Origin: Apteryx mantelli
Lineage: Eukaryota; Chordata; Aves; Apterygiformes; Apterygidae
Direction: 5' to 3'
Assembly (NCBI RefSeq): GCF_036417845.1
Contig: NC_089982.1
Location: forward strand, 42,309,684 to 42,373,683
Length of the DNA: 64,000 nucleotides
Shown here: positions 38,120 to 52,090 of the stretch, piece by piece
How the letters are laid out: every line of letters starts with the position of its first letter
How positions within the stretch are numbered: position 1 is the first letter of the stretch
Notes under the pieces: generated by a model
Told to the model about the DNA's origin: nothing
Databases searched by the model: none
The model's input: only the letters and a program-made list of their open reading frames with translations
Program-made: the position numbers and the translations under genes

Positions 38120-41100
38120 CATTTGTAGTGCCATGTAGCAGGCAGACTTCCCACGTATTCATAAAGGAAGAAAACATTAACAAGTATATAAAAAATATTT
38201 TCCTGCCTCTCACATCCTATCTATAGTTACTATTACCAAATTTTGGACTTGCTCAACACATATCTATAGATACTCTTGATATAAGTTTGGCTTACTCTCC
38301 CCTCCTCTGCTCTCCTCTCCTCTCTCCCTGCAGTAGACAGGTAAGCACTTCATCTAGAATGAGGCACTGAATTGAAATATCCGGCCTCTCCCACTGTCCT
38401 TTCCAAATCCTGCTGCTACACTCTCTCTGATTTTAAATACTTCCAAACAGGATGAAATGAAAGATCTGTGGGAATATCACAGCTGAATCAAGAATATGAT
38501 ATATTTAGCATAGACACAACACAGTCCAACAAGCAAGTGGCTAGAGAACTGCTATTTTAATGGTAGTCTGTCAGTATCTGTGAAACAGGTCACTACAGAT
38601 ATAATTTGGTTAGCTAAATATAGCATGTTAATTGCAGAAATACTGCTAGTGCCACAATCTCTGCAATTAATGAGCAAAACTTGCATTTGTTGTCCTGCCT
38701 ACCTACATATATATGCTAGCTTGATCTACTGTAAATAGCATTAACTTTAAGAACACTTTCTCTATTCCATCACAGCCCCTGAAAATGTTAATTTTCAATT
38801 CAAATTCAGTTTTTTTCCCTCAGGTTGCCAATGAGCTAGCAGGTTTGCTTGCTTTCTACATCACATCTCAGTCCAGTGGCAAAGGGAGTTTAAATATTGC
38901 CAGTGCTATAAGAATGTGTGTTCAAAGGTAAGTTCTTAATCCAAGAGCCTTGGAAAATAGATATGTAACAAATACCCTTCCATTTTACTGGGAACTAAGC
39001 ACTGGGGGAATGACCATACCCACATGTGCACGGGGCAGGAGGCTGCTCAGAGCATAGTTTCATGCATATTTCTTCTACAAGCAATGCTGGCCTAAGTAGC
39101 TTAACATGAACTCACTGCTCATTCTCAAATTCAGCTCAGCTGTGGCTGCTTGTAAAGCCACACGGCAAACAATGGTGAACTTTATCTAGGTTGAAAACAC
39201 CACCAGTTTTGAGATGGTTTTTAACCCAGAGAAGTTTATGCATCTGTTTTTCTGTGCGTCTGTTTTAAACAGTGTTGGCACAACAAGGGTCTGTGTGGGT
39301 AGAGGCTGCTGGTGTAGGAACTGCCAGGGGAACAAGTGTTCATGAAACAAAGTTTAGTTTCATAGTTAGTCTGCGCATTTTGCTTTTAATGTCGACATCT
39401 GGTTGATCAAAGTATAATGTTTGGTCACATTAGTGTGTCAGAAAGGCTATGGACAACTGAAACTATTACACAGTGGATAACTTCTATGATATGCAATTTG
39501 CAAACAGTTAGAAAAACAAGTGTTTACAACGTAAATTGTTCTGCCTGAAAAGGGAAGGACTAATTTATAGCTGCAATACAACTGGTTTCCTGAGCAAGAA
39601 GGAAAACACGAGCAGAAAATTAATAATTCCAGAACTTTGAGATCAAAGAGAAGCATTCCCAGTTAAGCTTGCACTTGCACTAATCTCTTTACAAGCTCAA
39701 AAAAGCTGAAATACAGTAGAGTGTGTTAAAAAGGAAATACTTTTATATAAATATGTAGCTTAAAGCTCATGTTGGATGATCTAATACAAGACCTTACCTC
39801 CCCTGCCTCACTTATAGCAGCAAAGCATATCAACAGTGCTTCACTTATACCAGATAGACTCCAGTATAGCAAGGAGGCACAGGATACAACTGGGAGATGT
39901 AGTATTCAGAGGCAGAGTACTGAAGTTGATCCCTAGGTCCCTATGGCTAAAATATGCTTTAAAGATTCAAAGTGACAGCTGAGAAAATTCCATGTGAAAC
40001 AGACTTAAAGAATGCATTTTGTTTCATTCTCCACTACCTCTTTTTTAACCTTAGTTTTTCGCTTTGCTCAAATAAACTCTTATGTTTGTATCTTTGAAGT
40101 CTGATAGCATTAAGGGTAAATCCAAACAACACTAGTAAGCACAGGGCTTACTGCTTGTCTGGAAGTGACTTGCTGCAGTGGAATGATATGCAAAGCAAGC
40201 CACCTTAGAGTGCTCATGGTCTAGGATGAGTCTGGGAAAAGGGACATATCTCCTGCAAAACTAAAAGGGTTGGTTTGCAGGCTGGTATCACTGGGTGCAA
40301 GGATCTGAGGAAAATTTTCTAGCCAGCATTACTGCATCAAACCAGTGATAGGCAGACCACTGATGATACTGAATAGTTGATAAATTATCACAGGTGCCCT
40401 AAAGAGCCTAAATTTACACACCTAAATTGTTGGGGGTAGGGAGTTGGGATTCAATGGTAAACACTGCAGACACCAGCATTATCAGTGGCAAAATAAAGCA
40501 TGGAAAAGACTCAGGAGAATACGTTTCTTACTCCTCTCAGTCTTGGAAGTTGTGAAGGAAACTACTGGATCCCTTCCTGAGAAGGGATCTGCTGGATGCA
40601 ACATACATTTTAGAGCCATGATCCCAACTCATATACTTCAGAGGCAGGTAAAGCAGAGTGCATAGCTCATCTTCCACTTTTACCTTAAGGGCCTGCAGAA
40701 AAGACCATAACCATAGATTTCTCTCCTTGCTGTTCCTTCCTTCGCAATGCTACATCTAAGCTGGGAGACCTGGGAGCACTGCTCAGCTCTCAGGTCTGTG
40801 CACACCCTCTTGTCATATCCTGACTCCAGACTAGAGCAAGACCCAGGCATGCAATGTGATCCAGAATAACACAGGAACAAGACACAAGGTATAATACCTC
40901 AGATACCCACTGTGCTGCTTCTAGGTACAGCCAAGAAAGCTGGTTCAGATCCAATTTATTTTGTCCCATAAAAGACTTGCCCTTTTAGGCAGATCATTGG
41001 AAGCACCAGCTTACTTAAGTAGCAGATAAAAATAAAAAACCCTCTGACTCAGGTCCTCAGCTGTTCTAAATCAGTAAACTAATGACTGCCAAGATGCCAT

Positions 41101-44100
41101 TTTGGAAGGGATTATAAAAGTTGGTTATTTTTAATCAATTAAAGCATGGCAAATAAAACAAGGTGCTATGCAGTACTTTAATAGTATGCTTTTCCATTTG
41201 ATTGCATATATCATTCTGGTCACCTATATTTAAAAATAACAGAACAGAAAATGATCAAGGAATCAAATGATCTCCAGCAGGTAAACACATAACTACCAAA
41301 AAGATTTAGAAGCTGGTGAACTTCAGAAAGGGATGGCTTTAATGAAAATCCCCACTAATCCCTTTGAAGAATACAGTACAAAATGGGCTCCCAGTTGAAC
41401 TGATACTGCAAATTATAAATGGATATTACTAACACAATGCATAATTAATTTGTAAATTTGTTGTCAAAGGTATTGCAAAGGTCAAAGACTTGGCAAACTT
41501 TATCTACAGCATAACCAGCACTTATCTAAAAAATACCTTTTTACACCTGATAAGTGATAAGAGAACTTAATCATGAGGCCACAGATTCCTCTGAATTATT
41601 TAAAAAATGGATGCATGATTAAAGTATTGTCTGCCTGCCACTGGCATGGCTCTGAGCTGCACCTACCACTGCTCTAATCCATCTAGAAATGTCTACTACA
41701 GAGTTTGATTCCAAAAGTTGAAGTTTTAAGCCAACATGTTTAAAAAAGGCACCATCACTAATTCTTTCTGCTTACAGAAAGCAAAGAATGATTGAAATAA
41801 GATCTGTAAATGAGGTAAATAACCATTTAAAAATCTTTAACTGTAGTTCAATCAGCCTGAATGACTTATGCAGACATTTACCAGTTCAGTTTCTCAGAAC
41901 TGATTAATTTAGGGCAACAGTTATGCAGATACTGTCAAAAACAAACAACTATACTGCTTGTGATACCTGCCTATCAAGACCTGATGGGTTAGCCAGTGAA
42001 TTAAAAATTTAACATGTTACAACTAAAATAATAATGCTTTTACAGTAAAACAGGGTACATGTGTTTACAAAGGTACATCAGTAGCAGCTTCTTTATCTTG
42101 TAGAGACAAGCATAATTTGATGCCAGTCCAACAACTGGCTAAAAGAAATTTAATAAAAGATTTTCATATTTATCATCTAGGTAGTGCTGAATTAAATTGA
42201 GGTATTGTCCTGCTGATATCAAGTATTTGAAGCTTACTGTCCAGTAATTCTATTCAAGTACTAGTAATAAGCACTGTATATCATGCCACAGTTTGGAGTT
42301 ATTTTCATGTAAATATTAGGTTGATAAGATAGAGAAATGGTATTTGGCACTTGGTTACTGCATCTTGGTTTTAGAGTCACAAGAGAAAATTAAAAAAATA
42401 TATTCAGAAGAGCTTAAATTTAGGTTTCTAATCTCATGTTTAATATTATATGGTAACATTTCAAAATGTCTTTGGATGTTCAAAGCCAATTCTAATTCTA
42501 CTTAGGGGATAGGTTTTGGGAAAATCAGACCAATTTTTGGAAAATCTTAAGTACTAAACAGTTCTCTCTAAAGCAAAGTTTATTACATATGAATTTAGAG
42601 TCAAATTTAAAAGGAATTTTCAAAAATACGTGAAAGAATTCAGCACTGTAATCCACTGGCTTTCAAATAGTGATAACATGAACAGACCCCTTAGATATTT
42701 TTGAAAAAATCTCTAGAGCTATCATGACTGCTAAAAATTTTAAATGCCTTAAAGATACCTGATAGTGGAGAGAAGAAAAAAAAAATCCAGCTAGCAACAT
42801 ATTTGTGAAAGTTCACACAGCAATGGTTTAGGATGAAGGAGAAGAGACAGCTCAACTTCCAAAAAAACTCACCCAAAACACAGTGCTTCATTACAAAAGA
42901 ACAATAGCTCAAACAAAAACAGTTTTCCAAGTGTGATCCCCATACAGTAGATAAGAACTATGAAGGGAAAAAAAAAGTTATTTCCAGTTCTTAGTCAGCA
43001 GACATTTCTGATTAGTTACCTCTATTATAGTACCCCACCAAGAACTGTCAAGTAATTTCAGAGCAAGCTCTTCAGCTTGACCTTCCATTCCCCTCACTAA
43101 AATGCATCCACCTCGTTAAAACTGCTATATAACTAACTGAATTGCTCAACAGAGCATCGAAAAACCAAACTGAGACAAGTCATATTGGGCATGAAAATGC
43201 CATTTACTTTAAAAAGGCCTTCTCTTTCAAGTCAGGCATTAGTTAGGCTGAGGTTTACAAAGGGCACTCTTCTGTCATGAGAAGGCTTGTCTGTGTCCAC
43301 CTCCTGACAGCCTGCCTGCAGAGAGGTATGTCACCACCCAGTTTGCCGAGAAGCTACCCAAATCCATGATCTGGGAAACATTCCCCTCGGCAATAACTTT
43401 TTTCCTATCAGAACCAGGTCCCAAGCTTTTCAAACATCACCAGATAAGCTGATGATAAAATACACCCTGCTTTATCTGGCTAGATTAAGGTTAGATAGTT
43501 AGTGGGATCAAGTGAGACACAGACATATTGATAGTTTGTTTCAATTCTTTTTTTTTTTTTTTAAACAGAATATTTTTTGATATGGTGGACCTTTTTTGAG
43601 CTTTCATGTACATAAAGATAGTACATACAGATACACCTTTTATATATACTTCTTCCTGTGATATATGTGAAATCTGACAGTCACTGCAACCTTGTGAGGA
43701 AAACAGAGGAGGCCTCTGCACACTACCAGTGTGCTGTTGGAACTCTTCAAAAAGCAGCAGCAAAACCACAGGGCACTCTGCACACGTGTATGACAAACAG
43801 TAACCTACACATGCAATCATGTGTCCCCTCAACTGATTGGAGATGAGATAATCACAGTGACCACAATTATTTATATTTATAAGCAATAAGTTAGGAGTAG
43901 CTGAATAAGATGAAAATAGGAACAAGTGAAACATCTGAAAAATAAAACTAGTTGTAAGAAATCTGTGGTTAATTAATATTTTTTCACTAGTGCCCAGAAT
44001 TTCCTGGCAGCAGTAAAATAAATTCAAATACCTTTTCTCTGCACTTTCTTTTCACTTAAACAGCTCTAGTCCAATGCTCATAACATGATTGCTCTGATTC

Positions 44101-46222
44101 TCCCCAGCAGTGAGCCACAGCGACACTGCACGTCAGCAGATTGACTGTCATAAATGTACCTACATAGAAGCACCAAGAAAAGTTCTATGTTAATATACAC
44201 CACCTACCATAAAGTAGACAGAATAAAAAACTGCTCAACTGAACTGCTAGCTAATAACTGAAAAGGAAAGGAGATTGTATTTTAAATGCATCCAGCAGGA
44301 CATAATGAGATAACATTCAAGCATAAGTAAACCAAGGAACATTCAGTGGAACCGACTCATGTTCTATTGTATTATAAATTGTCTAAAAAGATCATTACAG
44401 ACAAGGATGGCAGATTAACTTAGTTCCTAGATTCCATATGATGCCATGCAATAAAGTTCCATCTCCCTGTTCTGGCACTGTTTGACTATAAACTAATTGA
44501 GACTACAGCATGTCACATGTCATTTGGAGCTTTTTCTTTAATTTCCCAGAGGAAATTGGAAGAATAAATTAAAAAGAAAATCAGAAAGAGAAACTGCTTC
44601 TTTCTCTCATTTTTGCAGTATCAAACTTACAGTCAGACTAATTGATCTGTTTTGCTTCTCTGCTTATACAAATTAAATCATTTCCAGGAGCTTGTTAGGA
44701 GAAATAGCTGCCTGTCAACCAAATAAGGGCAGAGTCAGCTAGAGATACTGGCCTTATCTGTCAGGAAAAAAGTGAAAAGTTCAAATTCACCTATGGGCAT
44801 CTGCACTTGCCCACACAATTCATTATTTAACACTTAATTATTAATGTGAATTGAGTACATGGGGAGTTTCATGTCTCCTTAGACACATGTAGTGCACAAT
44901 CTACTAGCTCCAATTGGTTTTGTAAAAAAACAGAGTTGTATAATTTATAGGTTTCATGCCAAACTCCATTTCTGGGAGACATTCAGACACACAAGTTTGT
45001 CAGGCAGATTTCACAATAAATATTCCCCACTCCTCCCCCCCCCCCCAAGAGTGCTGAATTTTATTCTGCATATAATATAAAGTGATAGTGTGAATACTTT
45101 ATCTAAGACTTCTGTGTCTGTTTCCTTCTCTGTAAAGCAAAGATAATGATGCCCAATGTTGTTAAGTACTGCAACATTTTTGGAAGACAGAAGAGCAAGG
45201 TGTTTGCACAATTCAGCCCTTGAACAGTGGATGCTCCAAAATGGGTATGTACACACAAGACACCTTCATGCTGAATATTAAAGCTGACAAAATTTCAAGT
45301 CAAACTTGTGCTAGAGTTTGAACTAATGTAATTTTGATGCATAACAGTTCAACTAGACTTATGAGAGTCAGGATTATATACATCTACAATGCACAAAAAG
45401 TGGCAAATATGCTACCTATTTATTTTTTAATAAAGCAGATACAAAACTATGTGCGGCTTGAAGCTCTGCAGTTTTCAGTGTTCTTGACGCGTCAGGAACC
45501 ATACAAAGTGTTTACTGTAACCAAATAGCAAATTTATATTACATATACACACTACTGTTCTGGCTGGGCTCTAGCAGGCTTCTAAACATGAATGTAAATA
45601 AGTTTTGAGCCTTGCAATTAAGAAGAAGTAATAGTCTTTTTCTGCATTACGGATCTCACTGTAAACTTATCATACAGCTCCACTGTGTATTGTTTGTATC
45701 TGCTAGTACCAGACCTTGAAACCTCAGGTAAGCTGACACTTCTGGACGTAATATAGTCTCAAATAGTTTTCAAATATAAGGAGGCTCATAAGGAATGGTG
45801 CCTAGAGATCATTTCAACATCATAAAGACACATGGTCATATTTAAAACATTACACAAGTATCATTTACAGGTCTTTAAGATTTCCTAATGGATGAACTTC
45901 CCTTTCAATTCTCCTTAGGCCTCTTTATTTCCATGTATGTTGCTATGAGACAGTGTTTTATTAGCCATACTAACCAGCTCTCTGCAATCCAATCACTGAC
46001 AAGCTACTATGCTTGAACAGGCCTTAATTAACAAACTGGTAAATATGGAGGGTCTGCAATGCTTGGATAGCAGATTAGGAGAATTTTGCTGGAGGGTGAC
46101 ATGAGATTCAGGCCTACATAGTGGCCTGTAACCTCCAGTTTTACCACACACTGAAATACTATCTGCTATACTGCAGCAATTGTCAGTAACAGTTTACACA
46201 GCCCCAAACCATACCATTTAAT

Positions 46223-46260
46223 TCTGTGATTCAAAGCCATCTGTGTGATTTCAAAGCCAT
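46223..46260. repeat. Imperfect 19-bp tandem duplication
   Basis: Two adjacent units ending in TCAAAGCCAT (46223-46240 and 46242-46260), differing by a substitution and an inserted base. Non-coding context. Confidence 0.75.
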
Positions 46261-48119
46261 TATGAATTACTAGAAAATGCAAACATTGGTTATTTCTATA
46301 TAGATTTATATAGCAATACTTAATTTTAAAAATAATGGAGCTTTTCACTTTGCTTATGCTTTTTTAAAAGGAAAAATAAATATGAACAACAGAATCAAAA
46401 TCAGAAATTACTTATAGCCCCATAGTTACCCAAGCATCCCAATAAGCACACTACAAGAGCCAGTGAAAACCTCCTGAGGTCTGAGGGATGACACTTGCTT
46501 CCATCAATCTCAGGCAAATAGAATTTCCAGACTCGCCTCATTTAAAATATTATACAGTACATTCATATAATAATAGTTGCTCAACTGCTGCAGCTACAGT
46601 GCCGAAGCAAAGGAGATTGAAAGAGACAAGAAAGCCAGACAGCACTCAAAACAGACAACAGGTATGACAAAAAAATTGTCTACTGTCATTCAAATTTTAA
46701 TAGTATACAAAACATTGAGATTTAGATCATTTCAGGTTTTTCCATGTCTCACAGAAACATGGAATTATTAGACTAACTCACTCATTTTCTATGTGGTCAA
46801 AGAAATTTTCCTTATGTTTCCATTCCTATTGTGTGTATACTGAAAAGATCTTGATAAATTTAGAAATGGTTTGATAAATTTACTGGGCAGTTGATTCAAT
46901 TCATTATCAAAGAAGAAAAGGTTACAATATCTTAAGTCTTACAAGAATAAAAGCTAAGTCATTATATCATGAATTTTGATTGCATATACTCACAAATAGG
47001 CATGTTTTAAAGGTTATAAGGGGGTATTTTCACATCAGTGCCCAGATGGGTTGGACAGAAATTTAAGCAGAGTCAGAAATAATTCACCCTCCAGGCTACA
47101 AGCAGCTTGCCCAGGTGTATCTGCCAGCATACTGAACTGTCTGGCATTTTAATGGAGCATCAAGCCAGTGGGCATGCCAAAGACCCATAAGAAATGGTGA
47201 GTTCCAGATAGTAGATTTGTGCATATTTACCAGCTCACTTGCAGCTTGGCTGGAATTTGGTCTGGATGGTAGTCTGCAAAGCAGAATATCTTAACGATCT
47301 GATGTGTGGGTGGGAGTAGATCAGATCTGATTTTCTTTGCTGGTGATGCCATGCTATACAGTGGCAGCATGTTATACAGTCCCATTTCAGGTTCTTTCCT
47401 ATAGGAAAGTTCTAAACTTAGATCCCTGTATGCCCCATGTCTTGAAATTGGAAATTTTCAGCATATGCTGCATGGCTGCTATGCTATCAGAGAAGATAAA
47501 ATACAGAGAAGAATTGGGCTATTTGAAAAATTTATGGTTTACCACATGCAGATTTTTTGGTTGTGGTGGAAATACGGGGGAAATGGGGAAGAAGAGGAAA
47601 CAGATGGAACAAAAGAGGGTGATTTTACAATACATTGTAGGGTACTTACATAGATGACTACTTTTGCTATTTAACTTTTAGTGTTTTTAACATGCTAAGT
47701 CCTACTTAAAATTTTAGAATATCTGTAAGCATATAGTGCACAGGAGAACCACTTAAAAATCTAAACAAATAAAGGAACAAATGCCTTAGTTTTAGAGGTT
47801 AGGGAGACTGATAAAATGGTTGACTATGCCAAGTAATTGCATTAGCCTAAGAGGCTCTGTCAAAAGGATTAAGTGGTCTTCTGATTAGTGACAAGAATTC
47901 ATTAGGAAGAGCTCATGTGTAATTAGAAAGGAAAGATTTTTAAAAGGTAACAGCATTTAGAAAATTAGGAAATGCAGAAACAGATAGCATGAAACATAAT
48001 TAAAAGAGCATATCAGGTTGTTCTTACTAGTTTCTTGTGCTGTATAATTTAGAAATAGCAGTAAACTATACAGGAAAGAAAAAGGAAAATTAGATAAATA
48101 GATCCTCCTCTGCCTTTTC

Positions 48120-48187
48120 TTAGTTTATCAGCAGTCACAGAAATCAAAAAGGCATAATACCAGAACATGTGACTGCTGATAAACTAA
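48120..48187. repeat. 20-bp perfect inverted repeat (hairpin) with 28-base loop
   Basis: The arm TTAGTTTATCAGCAGTCACA at 48120-48139 is exactly complementary to 48168-48187, separated by 28 bases. Pairing stops sharply on both sides. As DNA it could extrude as a cruciform; as RNA it would be a 20-bp hairpin. There is no T-run terminator or coding context. The origin may be a template-switch event, the end of a small element, or chance, though 20 exact bases makes chance unlikely. Confidence 0.9.
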
Positions 48188-48504
48188 CAGACTACCTGGC
48201 TCAAAGTCCTCACACAGAACTGGATATAATCTCCTTTAGCTGCTGTAATAGACACTAAGACAAGTTAGGGAAGTTAAGATATCATTGGAAAATCCACCAG
48301 AACCAATGATAGGAGTAAAGACAGATCTGCTGAATATAATCAAACAATTTAAAGAAAATCCCAGATAACTCATGGAAAATCTTCTACAATCCACATGAAG
48401 AACATGAATTTCAAAATATATCCCTCTTTCCTTAATTTAAAACTCTGAGTCATTAAATTCACATTTCTAGGAATACCACCTCAGCTAGGCAGATAAACAT
48501 GCTC

Positions 48505-48566
48505 ACAATCTGTATACTGAAAATCTGCAAAGTCTACAATCTGTAGACTGAAAAATTGGCCTTGAA
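48505..48566. repeat. 31-bp period imperfect tandem duplication
   Basis: The segments starting ACAATCTGTA at 48505 and 48536 repeat at a 31-base interval, with close identity over the first 19 bases and decay afterwards. Confidence 0.7.
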
Positions 48567-51500
48567 TTGACAGGAATTTAATTTAAAAACATAAACCCAA
48601 ACCCTTACTTTAAGGCATTTCTTCAACCTAGAGTATGCATTCTCAGGTTTGCTCAAGTTCAGTCAGTGAACTAACTATGACAATGCTGAGCTTGCTGTAA
48701 TCTAATTTATTCTCCTACGGGTTCACTTAAAGATGACCCAGGTTATGTTTCACTTTCAGTGACTTCATCATTCTTATTCAGTTTATCTATATATAAACAA
48801 TGCCAGGAACAATACCATACCAGTTTGATTTATATCCTCACTGCTGTGAGCTGATCTGAACTCTGCATTCCTAAGAGCATATCATTCAGCATGAATGTGC
48901 AATATATAGTAACTAAAACAAAAATACAGAACTTAAAGCTAGTGATATATTTATTTTTATGTCTACCATCATATTGCTAAAGCCTTCATTCTTTAAGGTA
49001 ACAGCACATATGATAACAAATCAAAGATAAGACAGGTTAGCTTAAAAAAACAGCTATAAACATAACTTGGCAGGGTTTTTTCTATTTTTGTCTTATTGAT
49101 TAGTCTTATGGACAAGATGGAATATAATAAAGAAACTCTACATGTGTCTTTGATTAAAGCTCTATTACAGATACACTCCTACCTAAGACAGGTCCTGCCA
49201 AAGCTATGTCTGACAGCTATTCTCTCACTGATGTTATAGTTTCCTAACTCATTACTCTCATCTCTTCTAAACTCAGATGTTAATTGCTTTAACCTTTAGT
49301 TGATTCCCTTGAACTCAGGAAGTTTGCATTTTATTAAACTAAGTGTGTCCTATAACTACAATCTTAACCTTTCTCCATTCTAATTAATGTAGCTTTAACA
49401 TTGTAAATGAGATTTTCATGAGAATTCAGAAATTGATCCAACTCTTACATGTCAACATTTCTGAAAATCTGTTGCATGGTACTGTCATTATATGGGGGTC
49501 TCCTGTTCAGAATTGTATGGCTACTGTCTCATAAGTACTGTACTGTAATTATTGCTTTATAATAGTTAACATGATATTCCATAGTTACCAGAATTTAACA
49601 GCAATTCTGGTTTTGGATGTAAGAATATTTAATCTATACCTTCTAAACACATTTTATTTTGCCTCACTGATACAGAACACTGTAGCAAAAATTACCACAG
49701 CCAGGTATCCATCTATATTGATTTATGTATTTACAATGGGATGAGTGAAATTAAGCAAAAAACCAAAAATTAAGATCCAGATACCAATATGCCAAATTTG
49801 GTTTCTCATGTTTCCCCACATACGCACTGTAAATACATGACTTAGGAGAACTTGCACAGCAATTCTCCCACACAGATGTCAAAGCATTTTGCAGATCCTT
49901 TGTAAATGGGGAGAATAAAGCACTAAAGAGCAAAATTTTTTTCCAGATTACAAAGTATTTAAAGAACAAAATTGGACTAGAAATCAGTGCACATTTGCAT
50001 TGCATTGTTTTAGGTTTGTAACCAGGTCATCAAATTAGAAGCATGATCACTCAAGGGTTTCATTATTGTCAATGACAAAAGACCAGCTGAATAAGCTTCT
50101 GGAGATACCCATTAAGTATAACAGGCATCTAGAGAACCTATGTTTCTTTCTTAATGCCCCAATTAAATATTTAAGGTTAGGTAGGATTAGTCTCAGTAAT
50201 CCTGCATTGTAGGACCTGGGTCCTTTTCAACTCCAATGTGTCCCATCCATGTCCTTCAAATCAGAAGGAAGGCCAGTTATAGATCTCCCTCTGCTTCTCA
50301 CCCAGCATATCTCTATGACAAGAGACCCAGGCAAGCAGTCTGGAAGGAGACTACTGTACATCAGGTTTTATGCCATATTCTGCTGGGAGCATTTGCTCCA
50401 TAGTGTGGACAAAGCTGCTGACATTCACTCTAAAGCAGCTGTCTCCAGTCAGAAACATTTTGGTTCATCCAGATACATGAGGAATCTAAAACTTAGTTTC
50501 CTCAGCTGGATCTCCCAGTTGCCAGCTCCATATAGATTTGAACAGTATTAAAACAGGACTATGCTCTAGTTTGCTAATAAGATTCCTGTGCTATTTGATA
50601 GCAAAAGTCTAAACTTATTTAGGTAAAAGAAGGATTTAAAATTCAGGTCAGGGAGACATGATTTTAAATATGTTAGGTATACAGAAGGCAGTGTTATTTC
50701 TTATGAAGCTGATGGTTGTCACTATGCTTACTTTTTTTTTTTTCAGATTAACATAAAATTCTTGGTTATCAAATGTATTTTCAAATACTGAAGCCTACAT
50801 TCTTCCCTACTATTAAGGAGCAAATAGTCTGTCCCATCACTTCATTATCCTTTAAAAGGAAAATGAAAGCATTGTCTTTTTCATGTTTATATTCATCATT
50901 ACACAGTTCTTCATGACAGGAGGACACCCCCCCCACACACAAAATAAAAAGAGATTAGAACAAAGCACAGACACACTTAACTTACACCTGAAAGGGTAAA
51001 GCTATCCATCCTGCACAAATGCTTGGAAGGCAGAAGCTGGTCCCCCTCATAGCCTGCTGAAGCACTTACCTACATTAGAGCACCAGCTTGGCCTGACCTG
51101 GCCAGTGCTGCAAAAGCTTCTTTTAAATATGTTCATTTCCTCAGCTAGTTTTCACCTGACAGCTTTATAAGAGTCTCTCCATTAGCACCTGCTGTGTGTT
51201 TTTGCTGTGCCCCTTCCTCCCTGGAGAGGGAAGGCTAGCTTGGGATTTCTCTCCTCTCTACACTGAAACAAGTGTCTGTAAAAGATTCTGCTCTTGCGTG
51301 GTCAATATCACAGTTTCCAGCCTTTTGTCCAAAGGAACTGAAGCACTATCAAACAAGTTAGCCTAACAGTGCTTCAGCTCTTTGTTTTGATGTGTTGAGT
51401 TTAATGAATCCTACGGTTGCCTTTCCTTGATGTGTTTTCCTTCTTGAGCCCTCCTACTGGCTCATAGCATTACTGTCCATATTTGTACCTTTATATTCTT

Positions 51501-51751
51501 GGTGCATTTGTCTTCTGGCTGTTACTTTACAACTGGGTTTGAAGGAGACTGTGTTTAATAGAGTTTTTGACCCTATTTGCTTTCTTTTTGAAGTTTTGAA
51601 AACAAGCCACCTGCTTTACAAAACAAACGGCACGGTCTTGCACGCCGATTTATGTCAGCTGGAGAGGGCGGAGGCAGGCGCCGCGCCGCCGCCGCACACG
51701 GATAAAGCCCCTTCGGCAGTCAGTGAGACCTGCGGCCCTGACGCCTTCCCC

Positions 51752-51805
51752 GCAGCAGCAGCAGCCGCCGCCGCCGCCGCCCCCCCCCCCCCCCCCCCCC
51801 CCCCC
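51752..51805. repeat. CAG/CCG triplets running into a 26-base C tract
   Basis: Four CAG units are followed by five CCG units and then an unbroken run of about 26 C (51780-51805), roughly 280 bases upstream of the TMA16 start codon. Such a tract is mutable and hard to sequence, so its exact length is uncertain. Confidence 0.85.
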
Positions 51806-52087
51806 GCTGTTGTTAAGGCTCTCCAAGCAGAGGACCGACCCCGTCAGCCCCTGCAGGGCTCTGCTTTTCGGCGCGATTGATTTGAGCCTCCAGCTCCAGC
51901 GCGGTTTAGCACTCGCTTCCAGCGGGGCTGCGGCCACCGCAGGCGCCAGGTGGCCCTCGAGGCCGCCGCTTTCCTCGGCCGGCGCCGCCTCCCCGGAACT
52001 GCCTTCGCGCCGCCTGCGCCGGCCGCACGGGCCCCTTTGGCGGAGGCACCGCGGCGGCGGCGGGGACGTGCGGGGCCTGCGCTCGCC

Positions 52088-52090
52088 ATG
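52088..52090 (+). CDS. TMA16: TMA16 exon 1 coding part (start codon only)
   Basis: The ATG, in the context CGCCATGG, is followed directly by the donor GTGCGT, so exon 1 contributes only the initiator methionine. The next exon resumes with CCA AAA (P K). A 13-base G run at 52099-52111 lies just inside the intron, beside this rather weak donor. Confidence 0.85.

Larger units (their letters stand above)
27450..51600. other. 24-kb gene-free interval between NPY5R and TMA16
   Basis: AT-rich DNA with only short frames lacking family similarity. I found no transketolase-like sequence, although TKTL2 sits here in human. Contents worth noting are listed separately: a GC-richer patch at 31.9-32.3 kb, an AT-rich simple-repeat tract at 33.0-33.2 kb, small tandem duplications and a 20-bp inverted repeat at 48.1 kb. 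Homopolymer runs include about 18 A at 34302-34319 and a C-run near 45036-45048. Confidence 0.6.

Noticed and set aside
43491-44027. 178-codon minus-strand open frame
   Set aside because: No recognisable domain, low-complexity lysine and leucine stretches, AT-driven composition and no splice or promoter context.
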